Assembly: GCF_026016325.1 (NCBI RefSeq)
Contig: NZ_CP087203.1
Location: 3,658,001 to 3,722,000 of the forward strand
Length of the DNA stretch: 64,000 bases
Direction of reading: 5' to 3'
Origin: Pseudomonas sp. B21-056
GTDB lineage: Bacteria > Pseudomonadota > Gammaproteobacteria > Pseudomonadales > Pseudomonadaceae
The notes under the pieces were generated by a model. That model searched no databases, was not told where the DNA came from, and saw only the letters and a list, made by a program, of their open reading frames with translations. A program made the position numbers and the translations under genes. Position 1 is the first letter of the stretch. Each line of letters starts with the position of its first letter. This document shows positions 37,501 to 45,487 of the stretch, one piece after another.

Positions 37501-38194
37501 GCAGAATCATCAGGCCCAGCACAACGGCAACCTGTCGCCCGAACAACTGACCGACGCCCTCGCCCACTTGCAGCAGCAGTTTTCCACCAGCGAACAACGT
37601 TGCGCCGAGCTGCGTGCCGAACAGGCTGAAGACCAACGCCGACAGAACGCCAACCAGGCCCTGGCCCTGCAAATCGAGCAGGCCTATGCCGAGTACCAAC
37701 GCTGGGCCCGGCTGGATGCGCTGATCGGCTCGGCCACCGGCGACCGCTTCCGCAAACTGGCCCAGGCCTACAATCTCGATTTGCTGGTGCACCACGCCAA
37801 CGTCCAGCTGCGGCAACTGGTGCGCCGCTACCGGCTCAAGCGCGGCGGCAGCATGCTCGGGCTGTTGGTGCTGGATACGGAAATGGGCGATGAATTGCGT
37901 TCGGTGCATTCATTGTCGGGGGGTGAAACCTTTCTGGTCTCTCTCGCCCTGGCACTGGGCCTGGCCTCGATGGCGTCCAGCACGCTGAGAATCGAGTCGC
38001 TGTTCATCGACGAAGGCTTCGGCAGCCTCGACCCCGAGTCCCTGCAACTGGCGATGGACGCCCTCGACGGCTTGCAGGCCCAAGGCCGCAAGGTGGCGGT
38101 GATTTCCCATGTGCAGGAAATGCACGAACGGATCCCAGTGCAGATCCGGGTGCAGCGTCAGGGGAATGGGTTGAGTACGGTGGAGGTGAAATAA
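34553..38194 (+). CDS. sbcC: Exonuclease subunit SbcC
   Basis: 1,213-residue Rad50-type SMC-like ATPase, partner of SbcD. Walker A is ITGPTGAGKSTLLDAL near residue 40. Long coiled coils flank the zinc hook CPVCGSVEHP near residue 605. The C-terminal lobe has the signature HSLSGGETFLVSLALALGLA and Walker B IDEGFGSLDPESL. All core parts are intact. The coiled coil is very rich in Gln, Leu and Glu. Confidence 0.96.
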   Translation: MKILAIRLKNLASLAGPFDIDFTAEPLASAGLFAITGPTGAGKSTLLDALCLALFGAVPRLNNTGRDAKVPDADGEIATGDPRTLLRRGTGDGYAEVDFRGIDGRRYRARWEANRAREKAGGKLQASRQSLRDLDNDQLLASQKGEYKAQLEAALGLNFEQFTRAVLLAQSEFSAFLKADDNDRSELLEKLTDTALYTRLGRRAFDKAKQAKESHKQLQDQATGVTPLPPEARAELDARFNEAQQQLKTQQAQLKQLELQHAWLRDLRQLQDEHASAAEQLQLAQADWNALADERLKLTRLEQLAPQRHQFIRQAELTRLLAPLAVQVRQLGQQQVDLNEQQAELEKGLVAAQLALTSARQQNTDSAPLLRQAFEEQSTLARLIMEANQGTERQEQAQLACTDGQRTIDTLLEQQNQVAARLQRIASELEQSTHLAPLSDAWKAYRDRLQQLMLIGNRLNKGQAELAALEHSATRAAEELVTRRQELEVLYKEAGAEPEAVAEQIQLLGNLLQDNRKQQRAFEDLTRLWASQQELDKRGAELEQRQQQALQERDRLVREGGEAKAELAVAEQTLTVTRELLARQRLARSESVEQLRAQLQDDQPCPVCGSVEHPYHQPEALLQSLGRHDEHEEASARKTVDLLNEKVIDLRAQYSGVIAQLKELKQQQEQLTAQQQNLAPSLEAHPLAAQLLAHDTVKRDAWLTQQNSQLHQRIAQDEQRQAALLTLQQDAARLSQHLRNAETASQQASLHLSNQQQELDRDRQRLDEELSHFSALLPADTLQALRTEPAATFMQLDQQIAQRLEQLEQQRDELGEQLQRQQTLEKEQDRQQSRVQQLESAQQQLKVLTEQQQACQQKLSQLLGEHRSAEQWQQQLDQALEQARTAEAAANQQLHELRNSLVQLAAELKARQEQAQSLEAEHQALAAGIAHWRASHPELDDASLDALLNLDEQQVGQLRQQLLNSEKAIEQARVLLTEREQRLQNHQAQHNGNLSPEQLTDALAHLQQQFSTSEQRCAELRAEQAEDQRRQNANQALALQIEQAYAEYQRWARLDALIGSATGDRFRKLAQAYNLDLLVHHANVQLRQLVRRYRLKRGGSMLGLLVLDTEMGDELRSVHSLSGGETFLVSLALALGLASMASSTLRIESLFIDEGFGSLDPESLQLAMDALDGLQAQGRKVAVISHVQEMHERIPVQIRVQRQGNGLSTVEVK

Positions 38195-38209
38195 GGCTAT
38201 TGAACGCCA

Positions 38210-38302
38210 CTGTGGGAGCGAGCCTGCTCGCGATAGCGGCGGTACAGTCAACATTGATGCAAGCTGACACACCACTATCGCGAGCAGGCTCGCTCCCACA
38301 GG
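38210..38302. repeat. REPIN, family 1
   Basis: Inverted REP pair 16 bases after the sbcC stop, before the 3' end of a small minus-strand gene. Confidence 0.85.
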
Positions 38303-38324
38303 GATTGTGGCTTGGCTGACCCGA

Positions 38325-38450
38325 TCAGTCTTGAAGCAGACTCAGTAATCGCTCACGAGCCACTTCCGGCTCGCCCGGCACCGGCTGGGCAGCCGAAACG
38401 ATCGGGGCGGAATAGAGAAACAGCAGCATCATTGCCAGACGCATCGCCAT
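38325..38450 (-). CDS. Small secreted peptide, 41 residues, hypothetical
   Basis: Short reading frame, MAMRLAMMLLFLYSAPIVSA followed by a ~20-residue mature part ending LLSLLQD. The first half is a good signal peptide. AAGGA lies eight bases before the start. I do not recognise a family. A mature peptide this short could be periplasmic or membrane-associated. Length makes the call tentative. Confidence 0.5.
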   Translation of the reverse strand: MAMRLAMMLLFLYSAPIVSAAQPVPGEPEVARERLLSLLQD

Positions 38451-38566
38451 GGTGTCGATCCTTATGGGAGAAGGAGTCAATTTTTCAGCGTCAAATTTAA
38501 ACACATGGCTATGTGATATTACAGCGGGATTTTTCAGAACATTCTGAAGCGACTCGCGAAAATGAC

Positions 38567-38617
38567 GAAGCCTGCGATCTTTTCTCTCTATAGGAAGACG
38601 AAAAGATCGCAGGCTTC
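38567..38617. repeat. Perfect 18-bp inverted repeat
   Basis: GAAGCCTGCGATCTTTTC (38567-38584) and its exact complement (38600-38617) are separated by 15 bases. No T-run follows outside the stem, though the stem itself carries TTTT. It may end transcripts of the small gene at 38634-38813. This hairpin looks like another dispersed Pseudomonas repeat. Confidence 0.7.
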
Positions 38618-38633
38618 AGTCGGTATCAGGCGT

Positions 38634-38813
38634 TCAGTGTTGGGTTTTGTGATCCAGTGCAGCGTAGAAATTGGCGCTCTGTTGCAGGTATTTCTCGGTG
38701 TAGCTCTGGGTACGATTCTTCTTGTCGCTGATCTCGATGCTGGCGTTGGCTGGCAGCGCCACGGTGGCTGAGATGGCGGAGGCGGCGATGATGGAGAAGA
38801 GGTTCAGGTTCAT
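38634..38813 (-). CDS. Small secreted hypothetical protein, 59 residues
   Basis: 59 residues with a signal peptide (MNLNLFSIIAASAISATVAL, cleavage near ANA-SI). The polar mature part of ~35 residues ends YAALDHKTQH. No domain recognised. Start ATG 38813 gives a proper signal peptide; upstream extension to 38867 does not. Likely periplasmic or secreted. Its neighbour on the same strand is another tiny secreted peptide gene. Confidence 0.65.
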   Translation of the reverse strand: MNLNLFSIIAASAISATVALPANASIEISDKKNRTQSYTEKYLQQSANFYAALDHKTQH

Positions 38814-38969
38814 GGCGGTATTCCTCGGATTCAGTTGGCTGGCTTGGCCGGTTGGGCCGTGAAGCAAACTTACGCGCCGAGGCGTCTCGTCTAGAAATGC
38901 TTTGCAATGCTAGCCAATATCAGTCCCGTTGATACAACCGCACAGACCCCGCCATACGGGGCCTGCAAC

Positions 38970-40145
38970 CTATCGAGGCTGGATGAACTTGACGTCGCTC
39001 GGTGCATCCATCGGCAACTTCTGCACCGTTTTACCCAGCAGGCCGGTCTTTGGATCGCGTTCGAACACCACGATCTGATTGCTCTTCTGGTTGGCAACCA
39101 GCAGGAATTTCCCGCTCGGATCGAGGCTGAACTCACGCGGGTGGTCGCCCTCCACAGAGCGGCGTTGCAGTTCTTTCAGGGTGCCGGCAGCCGGGTCGAT
39201 GGCAAATACCAGCACTTCGTTGCTGGTGCCACGGTTGCTGACGTACAGGAACTTGCCATCCTTCGAGGCGTGCAATGCTGCCGCCGCCCGCGCCGGCTGC
39301 GGCTTGCCGGCTGCCAGGTCAACCAGTTGGCGCTGGACCAGGCGACCGTCCTGGTAATCGAACACCGCGACCTGCGCGGTCATTTCCAGGGTCAGCCAGG
39401 CGTGCTTGCCATCGGCGCTGAACAGCAGATGGCGTGGCCCGCTACCGGGCGGCAATTGCACGAATGCCGGATCGGCGGCGGTCAGCGGCTGCTCGGGATT
39501 GGCCTTGGGATCGTAGTGGTAGACGAACACCTTGTCCGCCCCCAAGTCGTTGGCGAACACATATTTGCCGTCGGGCGAAGACACCGCCGAATGCACGTGG
39601 GCCGACATCTGCCGCTCGGGGTTGACCCGGCTCGGCTGGTGACTGCTCAACTGCACGACAGGCGACAGCTTGCCATCGGCCCCTACGGGCAGAACCGCAA
39701 GCGTACCGCCCGGATCTTCCAGCACCGAATAGTTGCTGACCAGCAGATGCCGGCCATCGCCGCTGAGGCTGGAATGGGTCGGCTCATTGCCCAGGGACTG
39801 CACCTGATTGATCAGGCTCAGAGCGTGGGTGGCAGGGTCGATGGCATAACTGCTGACCTTGCCCACCGGATCCTTCTGCCCGGGTCCGTTCTCGTTGACC
39901 ACGAACAGGCGGCTCATGTCCGGGGAAAGGGTCAGCCATGAAGGGTTGTCTGTCTTGATCACCTGCAACGGCTTGGCATCGAGCTGGCCGGTGCGGCTGT
40001 CGAACTGCAGCCGGTAGACACCTTGGCTCTGGCCCGCCGTGTAGGAGCCCACCAGCAATGGGTAATGCTCATCGGCGTTGGCCTGCATGCCCATGGCCCC
40101 CACGCTGCCGGCCATCAACAGTGGCCAGAGGCTACGCATCTTCAT
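38970..40145 (-). CDS. Secreted lactonase-family beta-propeller protein
   Basis: 391 residues with a signal peptide (cleavage near MQANA-DE) and repeated propeller-blade text (LLVGSYTAGQSQGVYRLQF, GPRHLLFSADGKHAWLTLEM, DGKFLYVSNRGTSNEVLVF, REFSLDPSGKFLLVANQKSN). It belongs to the lactonase family that includes 6-phosphogluconolactonase of the YbhE type. Here it is exported, so the substrate is probably not 6-phosphogluconolactone. Start ATG 40145 has AGGA eight bases upstream and lies inside the end of the DUF5629 gene, so the two are translationally linked. Confidence 0.88.
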   Translation of the reverse strand: MKMRSLWPLLMAGSVGAMGMQANADEHYPLLVGSYTAGQSQGVYRLQFDSRTGQLDAKPLQVIKTDNPSWLTLSPDMSRLFVVNENGPGQKDPVGKVSSYAIDPATHALSLINQVQSLGNEPTHSSLSGDGRHLLVSNYSVLEDPGGTLAVLPVGADGKLSPVVQLSSHQPSRVNPERQMSAHVHSAVSSPDGKYVFANDLGADKVFVYHYDPKANPEQPLTAADPAFVQLPPGSGPRHLLFSADGKHAWLTLEMTAQVAVFDYQDGRLVQRQLVDLAAGKPQPARAAAALHASKDGKFLYVSNRGTSNEVLVFAIDPAAGTLKELQRRSVEGDHPREFSLDPSGKFLLVANQKSNQIVVFERDPKTGLLGKTVQKLPMDAPSDVKFIQPR

Positions 40146-40428
40146 GTTCATCATCCTCATCGTCGTGGCCGCTGACCGCTTCCACGCACTCCAGGTGGTG
40201 GTCGCCCGAATCGCTGGAAATGATCCAGTGTCTGGTAGCCGGGTCGAACGTCGCGGCCTGCATCTGCGCAGGCGTGAAGCGCCAATGCGCGAGTGTGCGG
40301 CCGTTCATGCACTCGACATGCAACTGGTCCTGTTCGTCGAGGGAAAAATCGAAGGCGTGCAGCCCGTCGATGATCAGCATGTCGCAGGTGTCGAGGGCGT
40401 ACAGCAGGGTGTCGGTTACGGCAGTCAT
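40132..40428 (-). CDS. DUF5629 family protein
   Basis: 98-residue acidic cytoplasmic protein starting MTAVTDTLLYALDTCDMLII and ending in a run of Asp/Glu/His. I recognise it as the Pseudomonas-restricted DUF5629 type; function unknown. ATG 40428 is chosen because the longer frame runs into the REP pair upstream. It overlaps the lactonase start by 14 bases. Confidence 0.78.
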   Translation of the reverse strand: MTAVTDTLLYALDTCDMLIIDGLHAFDFSLDEQDQLHVECMNGRTLAHWRFTPAQMQAATFDPATRHWIISSDSGDHHLECVEAVSGHDDEDDEHEDA

Positions 40429-40526
40429 GGGAATCGGTCGGTCGCTGGGAAAGTGAGCATGATAGCTCAATGTCGGAGTTGGCCTTGGGCTATCAAGTTC
40501 CGAAAGCGGTGTTGGCTGTGCCATTG

Positions 40527-40607
40527 CCATCGCGAGCAGGCTCGCTCCCACAGGTCCCGCGTACACCATAGATCCCTGTGGGAGCGAGCCTGCTCGCGAT
40601 GACGGTG
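40527..40607. repeat. REP pair, family 1, outward arrangement
   Basis: Reverse REP then forward REP, separated by ~20 bases, like the pair at 12803-12902. It lies between the TolC-family gene end and the DUF5629 start. Confidence 0.8.
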
Positions 40608-40646
40608 GCACATCCTGCATCAATGCAACTGCCCCACCCCGGAACA

Positions 40647-41996
40647 TCAGAACAACCCCTGCACCTGTTCCAACACCGCACGGTTCATCTGGCCGGTGTG
40701 GGTGTGCAGGCTGACATAGCTTTGCAACATGTCGAGCTTGGTGTTGAGCAGGTCTCGACGAGCCTGGAATACCCGTTGCTGAGCGTCGAGGATGTCCACG
40801 GTGGAGCGCACGCCGCCCTGGAAGCCTTTTTCCGTCGAGGTCAGCGCCCGCTGGTTGGACTCCACCGCGCGTTGCATGGCCTTGCTCTTGGCGAACCCGG
40901 CCACCACCCCCAGGTAATCGGTCTCGATGTTCTCGGCCAACTGTTGGCGCTGCACGTCATAGTCCGACTGGGCACCGGCCAGTTGCGCTTCGGCCTTGGC
41001 CACCGAGGCACGCACCACGCCGCCGCGATACAACGGGATATCCAGCTGCACGCCCACGTAATAAGTGTCCTGGCGCGGATCGAGCTCCTGATACTGACGG
41101 GTTTCGCGGCGGGTCAACTGAGTGGTCAGCGACAAGCTCGGATAGTGCCCGGCGCGCTGGCTGTCGGCCTGGGCCTCGGCCACTTTCACCGCCGCCAGCC
41201 GGGCCGCCAGCTCGGGGCTGGCGTCACGGGCGATGGCCGTCCAGTAACCCAGGTCCTGCTCCGGCGGAATCGGGCTGCCGGGGGGCAGTTCCTCGCGCAT
41301 CGGCTGGATATCGTCGATGGGCACGCTGGCCCGGCCGGACAACGCTCGCAACGCCGCCACCCGACGGGCCTGGGCTTCGGCCTCCTGGGCCTCGACCAGA
41401 TCGAGCCGTGCCTGGGCCTCGTCGATGTCGGTGATCGCGCCCTGGCCGCCCTGGTAAAGCTTTTTGCTCTGGATGACCAAGCCATTGATGGCGGCCTTCT
41501 GCTGGGCGATCAACTTGATTTCATTCTCCGCCCGGGCCACATCGAAATACCCTTTGGCAACCCGGTCGTACAAGGTCTGGCCGGCGACATCGAACATCTG
41601 GATGCCCAGTTGCCCGCGAGCCTTGCCCTCTTGAAAAGCCGCCCAGCGCGCCTTGTCATAGAGCGGTTGTTGCGCCGCGAGGGTAACGCTGTTCGCCTGG
41701 TAGTCGTTGCTGTTGACGTAGCTTCTGTCGTCGCCGCCATCGGTGCGTCCGCCGTAACCGTAGCGCGACGTCAAGGATACCTGCGGATAAAGACCGCCAC
41801 GACCGATGTCCTCTTCGTTCCGGGAAGCATCGAAGGCATGGGTGGCCGATTGCAGGGTCGGGTCATTCAGGCGTGAGGCATCGTAGGCATCGGTCAGGCT
41901 CAGGCCCCCTTCGGCGGCCCACGCGGGGCTGATCACCACCCAACTGGTGCACAGGCTCAACAGCATGCCGGAGCGATAAAGCCGACGGTCAGTCAT
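40647..41996 (-). CDS. TolC-family outer-membrane protein of type I secretion system
   Basis: 449 residues, signal peptide (cleavage near SPAWA-AE), then the two tandem outer-membrane-efflux repeats of TolC-like trimers (LTDAYDASRLNDPTLQSATH; DTYYVGVQLDIPLYRGGVVR; QRVFQARRDLLNTKLDMLQS). The PrtF/AprF subgroup fits best because its partners are a PrtD-type ABC protein and an HlyD adaptor. ATG 41996 is preferred over 42002, since GGAGG lies seven bases before it. Last gene of the three-gene operon. Confidence 0.92.
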   Translation of the reverse strand: MTDRRLYRSGMLLSLCTSWVVISPAWAAEGGLSLTDAYDASRLNDPTLQSATHAFDASRNEEDIGRGGLYPQVSLTSRYGYGGRTDGGDDRSYVNSNDYQANSVTLAAQQPLYDKARWAAFQEGKARGQLGIQMFDVAGQTLYDRVAKGYFDVARAENEIKLIAQQKAAINGLVIQSKKLYQGGQGAITDIDEAQARLDLVEAQEAEAQARRVAALRALSGRASVPIDDIQPMREELPPGSPIPPEQDLGYWTAIARDASPELAARLAAVKVAEAQADSQRAGHYPSLSLTTQLTRRETRQYQELDPRQDTYYVGVQLDIPLYRGGVVRASVAKAEAQLAGAQSDYDVQRQQLAENIETDYLGVVAGFAKSKAMQRAVESNQRALTSTEKGFQGGVRSTVDILDAQQRVFQARRDLLNTKLDMLQSYVSLHTHTGQMNRAVLEQVQGLF

Positions 41997-41998
41997 GC

Positions 41999-43369
41999 TC
42001 ATTCCTCCTTGAAGGCAGCAAGCAAGCGTTCGCGCAGAGGTTTCATCAGGTAATTCATCAGGGTGCGTTCACCGGTCACCACGGTGACATCGGCGAGCAT
42101 GCCGGGGCGCACCCACAGGCCGGCGGCCTGCAGCGAGGCGACGGTGTCGGCGGGAATCTCGACCTTGGCGGAGAAGTACGGCTGGTGCGTCTGCTCATTG
42201 ATCAACTGATCCGCCGACACCGTCGTGACCGTGCCCGTCACCGTCGGTGTGTCCACCCGCTGCAACGCAGTGAAATGCACATGCACCGGCAGCCCCGGGC
42301 GCAGCTTGTTGGCCATCAGCGGTTCGAACCGCGCGGTGATCGCCATCGGCGCATCCAGCGGTACGACTTGCATCAGGGTCTGGCCGGCCTGGACGACGCC
42401 ACCTTCCGTGTGAATGTTCACGTCCATGACCTGCCCTGCCGCCGGTGCACGGATGGCACCGTTGTCGACTTCAAACTGCAAGGCACGGATCTGATCGGCA
42501 TAACCCGCCGCTTCGGCGGACACTTCGCTGAGTTGGGTTTCGGCATCGCGACGAAACTCCTGTTGCGCCTGCAAGGCCTTGAGCCGACTCTCGTTGATGG
42601 ACTGGCGGGTCCTGCCGACATCGCCGATCCCGGAAGCAATCTGACCGGCCAGTTGAGCGGCGTTGCGCTCGGCCTCGAAGAGTTTGTTGCGCGGGACATA
42701 GCCTTCACGCGCCAGGTCCCGCAGGCCCTCCAGCTCCTGGCGCTGGAAACGCATCTGCGCGTCGTAGTTGCGCTTGACCCCTTCGTAGCCGAGCAGTTGT
42801 TGCTCCAGCGCCGCCACTTCGTGCTCGATGATCTGCAAGCGGCTGCCCAGTTCGGCGCGACGGCTCAGGAACAACTGGCTCTGCAATGCCATGGCCGCCT
42901 TGACCCGTGGCTCGTCGGCACGGGCCAGCAGGTCCGCCGGCCACTGGATCTCGGCGCTGCCCAGGCGCTCGGCAATCAGGCGCGCCTCGATGCTGCGGTC
43001 GTTGAGCAGCTTGCCCAGGGTCACGTCCAGCTGCGATTGGGCCTGCACGATATTAAGCTGCACCAGCAACTGGCCCTGGCTGACGCGATCGCCATCGCTC
43101 ACCAGCAGTTTTTCCACTACGCCGCCCACCAGCGACTGCACCGCCTTGCGCTCGCCCGCCACCACCACGGTGCCACTGCCGACCACACCCTGGTCCAGCG
43201 GCGCCAGACAGGCCCAGAGCAACGCACCGCCCAAGGCCAGCACCAGGAAACCCACGCCATACCGCGCCGCACCGCCGGCATCGGTATTGGCGCCGGGCAA
43301 CGCACTGACGCTGCGCACGCTCAGCCCATGCTCGCTATACGCTTGTGTGCCTGGGGCCAGATCACGCAT
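41999..43369 (-). CDS. HlyD/PrtE-type membrane fusion protein
   Basis: 456-residue periplasmic adaptor with one N-terminal membrane segment (GVGFLVLALGGALLWACLAP) and the lipoyl/barrel-sandwich halves (GTVVVAGERKAVQSLVGGVV; GQVMDVNIHTEGGVVQAGQ). A long coiled-coil hairpin lies between and a beta-barrel end carries VVTGERTLMNYLMKPL. It bridges the ABC ATPase and the TolC-like pore. It overlaps the ABC gene by eight bases and is followed by the TolC gene with a four-base overlap. Confidence 0.93.
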   Translation of the reverse strand: MRDLAPGTQAYSEHGLSVRSVSALPGANTDAGGAARYGVGFLVLALGGALLWACLAPLDQGVVGSGTVVVAGERKAVQSLVGGVVEKLLVSDGDRVSQGQLLVQLNIVQAQSQLDVTLGKLLNDRSIEARLIAERLGSAEIQWPADLLARADEPRVKAAMALQSQLFLSRRAELGSRLQIIEHEVAALEQQLLGYEGVKRNYDAQMRFQRQELEGLRDLAREGYVPRNKLFEAERNAAQLAGQIASGIGDVGRTRQSINESRLKALQAQQEFRRDAETQLSEVSAEAAGYADQIRALQFEVDNGAIRAPAAGQVMDVNIHTEGGVVQAGQTLMQVVPLDAPMAITARFEPLMANKLRPGLPVHVHFTALQRVDTPTVTGTVTTVSADQLINEQTHQPYFSAKVEIPADTVASLQAAGLWVRPGMLADVTVVTGERTLMNYLMKPLRERLLAAFKEE

Positions 43370-45083
43370 CTTCGCCGGCCTCCCTCACCGCGGCCGGGCG
43401 CGGACCAGGCATCAACGCCTTGAGTACCCGGTCGCGAGGGCCGAAGGCCTGTTGGATGCCGTCCTTGAGCACGAGGATGTGATCGACCATCGCCAGCACA
43501 CTGGGCCGGTGGGTGATCAGCACCACCGTGCTGCCGGCAGCCTTGAGCACGGCGATGGCCTGCAGCAGCGCCAGTTCGCCGGCTTCATCGAGGTTGGAAT
43601 TGGGTTCGTCGAGCACGATCAGCGACGGGCGTCCATACAGTGCGCGGGCCAGGCCGAGGCGTTGTTTCTGCCCGCCGGACAAACCGAGCCCGCCCGGCCC
43701 CAGCGGCGTGTCATACCCCTTGGGAAACCTCAGGATCATCTCGTGGATACCGGCGTGACGGCTGGCGGCGATGATCTTGTCGGCATCCTGTTCGCCGAAG
43801 CGGGCGATGTTGTCGGCAACGCTGCCGTCGAACAGTTCGATGTCCTGCGGCAAGTACCCAAGATGAGGTCCCAGGGCATCATGGGACCACTGGCTGATCT
43901 CGGCGTTGTCCAGGCGCACCGATCCACCCAAGGGAGGCCATACACCCACCAGCGCCCTGGCGAGGGTGGACTTGCCACTGGCGCTGGGCCCCGCCACGGC
44001 AAGCACCTCACCCTTCTCCAGATGAAAATTGATCCCCCGCAGGATTGGCTGCGAGGCGCCGGGCGGGCCGACGTACAGCTGTTCCAGACGCACCGCCCCG
44101 GTGGGCGGCGGCAACGGCATGCGCAGGCGATCGCGGGGATGCTGGGCCAGGAGCAGGCTCAGGCGCTGATAGCTCTGGCGCCCGGCATTGAACTGTTTCC
44201 ACGAGCCGATGGCGATTTCCACTGGCGCCAAGGCACGCCCCAGCAGGAGCGACATGGCGATCATCATGCCCGCCGACAACTGCCCTTCCAGCACCAGCAA
44301 CGCCCCCAGCCCCAGCGACAGCGACTGGCCCGAGATGCGCACGAAACGCGTCATCGAGGTGATACGGGCGCCGCGGTCACTGGCATGGGCCTGGGCGGCG
44401 ATGATGCGTTGCTGCAGCAGGCTCCAGCGCTGGCGCAACGGCCCGAGCATGCCCAGTGCCTGGATGACTTCGGCGTTGTGCAACGTGCTGTTGACGTAGG
44501 CGGCCGACTGCACGCCCAATCGGTTGGCTTCGCCCAGGCGCGTGCGGGTCGCCAGCTCGCCCCACAGCGCCAGGCCGATCAGCACCAGGGCGAGCACCAG
44601 GGTCAGCACCCCGAACCAGTGATGAAAAATGAACGCGACCAAGAGGAAGATCGGCAGCCACGGCGCATCGAGCAAGGCGATCAGGCCCTGCCCGGTGATC
44701 AGTTGCCGCAAGGTCGCCAGATCACTGAGCACCTGCGCCGGGTTGGCGTTGTGCTCACGCAGGCTGCGGGCAAACGCGGCATCGAACACCCGCTCACCGA
44801 GGGCATCGTCCAGCCCCGCACTCATGCGGATCATCACCTCGCCGCGTACCCACTCGATCAAGGCACTGAACATGAACAGGCCCAGGGCGATCAGGGTCAG
44901 CATGAACAAGGTGGTTTCGTTGCGACTGGTCAGGACCCGGTCGTACACCTGCATCATGTAGAGCGACGGCACCAGCACCAGCAGATTGATCACGCCACTG
45001 AACAGCGCCAGGGACCAGAACACCCGGCGGTAGCTCAACAGCGCGGCATCGATGTCATGACGCGGATCGAGTAGCAAACCCAT
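43362..45083 (-). CDS. Type I secretion ABC permease/ATPase (PrtD-like)
   Basis: 573-residue exporter half without an N-terminal peptidase domain. Five to six membrane segments are followed by an ATPase domain: GPSASGKSTLARALVGVWPP (Walker A), GYLPQDIELFDGSVADNIA (Q-loop), GLGLSGGQKQRLGLARALYG (signature), LIVLDEPNSNLDEAG (Walker B) and VLITHRPS. This matches PrtD/HasD-type pumps of proteases, lipases and haemophores. First gene of the operon. No C-terminal-signal substrate gene (RTX protease, lipase, HasA) is nearby. Confidence 0.93.
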   Translation of the reverse strand: MGLLLDPRHDIDAALLSYRRVFWSLALFSGVINLLVLVPSLYMMQVYDRVLTSRNETTLFMLTLIALGLFMFSALIEWVRGEVMIRMSAGLDDALGERVFDAAFARSLREHNANPAQVLSDLATLRQLITGQGLIALLDAPWLPIFLLVAFIFHHWFGVLTLVLALVLIGLALWGELATRTRLGEANRLGVQSAAYVNSTLHNAEVIQALGMLGPLRQRWSLLQQRIIAAQAHASDRGARITSMTRFVRISGQSLSLGLGALLVLEGQLSAGMMIAMSLLLGRALAPVEIAIGSWKQFNAGRQSYQRLSLLLAQHPRDRLRMPLPPPTGAVRLEQLYVGPPGASQPILRGINFHLEKGEVLAVAGPSASGKSTLARALVGVWPPLGGSVRLDNAEISQWSHDALGPHLGYLPQDIELFDGSVADNIARFGEQDADKIIAASRHAGIHEMILRFPKGYDTPLGPGGLGLSGGQKQRLGLARALYGRPSLIVLDEPNSNLDEAGELALLQAIAVLKAAGSTVVLITHRPSVLAMVDHILVLKDGIQQAFGPRDRVLKALMPGPRPAAVREAGEDA

Positions 45084-45148
45084 AGCAAGGCAACCCGCAA
45101 AGAAATAGTCGGTCCAGGACGCAATCCATCGCGAGTTTTTTGCCCAAA

Positions 45149-45164
45149 GGCATTCGAAAAGCCC
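45149..45164 (-). promoter_or_regulatory. Weak sigma-54-like promoter of type I secretion operon
   Basis: On the minus strand GGGCTTTTCGAATGCC has GG and GC spaced by ten bases, about 70 bases upstream of the ABC gene. The flanking match to TGGCAC-N5-TTGC is poor. Listed because an 18-base palindrome lies at an enhancer-like distance upstream. Confidence 0.2.
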
Positions 45165-45289
45165 ATCGATACCGCTGACGTGACGCCGCTAGGGCGCCCA
45201 TTAATGACAACGCTCGAACGGGTTAGTGCCAGATCGGCAGATAGGGTTTACAGGCAGGGTGACAGGCGGAGCGCCTGACTTCAGGAAGG

Positions 45290-45307
45290 TGTTTCAGGGG
45301 TGAAACA
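45290..45307. promoter_or_regulatory. 18-base palindrome upstream of type I secretion operon
   Basis: TGTTTCAGGGGTGAAACA is a perfect 7-4-7 inverted repeat, 207 bases upstream of the ABC gene. The shape resembles enhancer sites of NtrC-type activators. It is not part of the family 2 repeat that begins 20 bases later. Confidence 0.5.
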
Positions 45308-45327
45308 GATTGGGAATGGAACGCTTC

Positions 45328-45460
45328 CTGTGGCGAGGGGATTCATCCCCGCTGGGCTGCGCAGCAGCCCCAAAACCAGACAACTCGGAATCTCAGGCAA
45401 ATTGAATGCACTGTATTAGGGCTGCTGCGCAGCCCAACGGGGATGAATCCCCTCGCCACA
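45328..45460. repeat. REPIN-like inverted repeat, family 2
   Basis: CTGTGGCGAGGGGATTCATC with an inverted copy ending CCTCGCCACA, plus the inner GGGCTGCGCAGCAGCCC palindromes. It lies between the permease 3' end and the type I secretion promoter region. Confidence 0.88.
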
Positions 45461-45487
45461 AGTGTTTCATCTAGCTTTTCCCTGTGG

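Noticed and set aside
45084..45327. A hidden small substrate gene for the type I secretion operon
   Set aside because: Both strands of this gap were scanned; no frame with a start, ribosome binding site and secretion-signal-like C-terminus was found.
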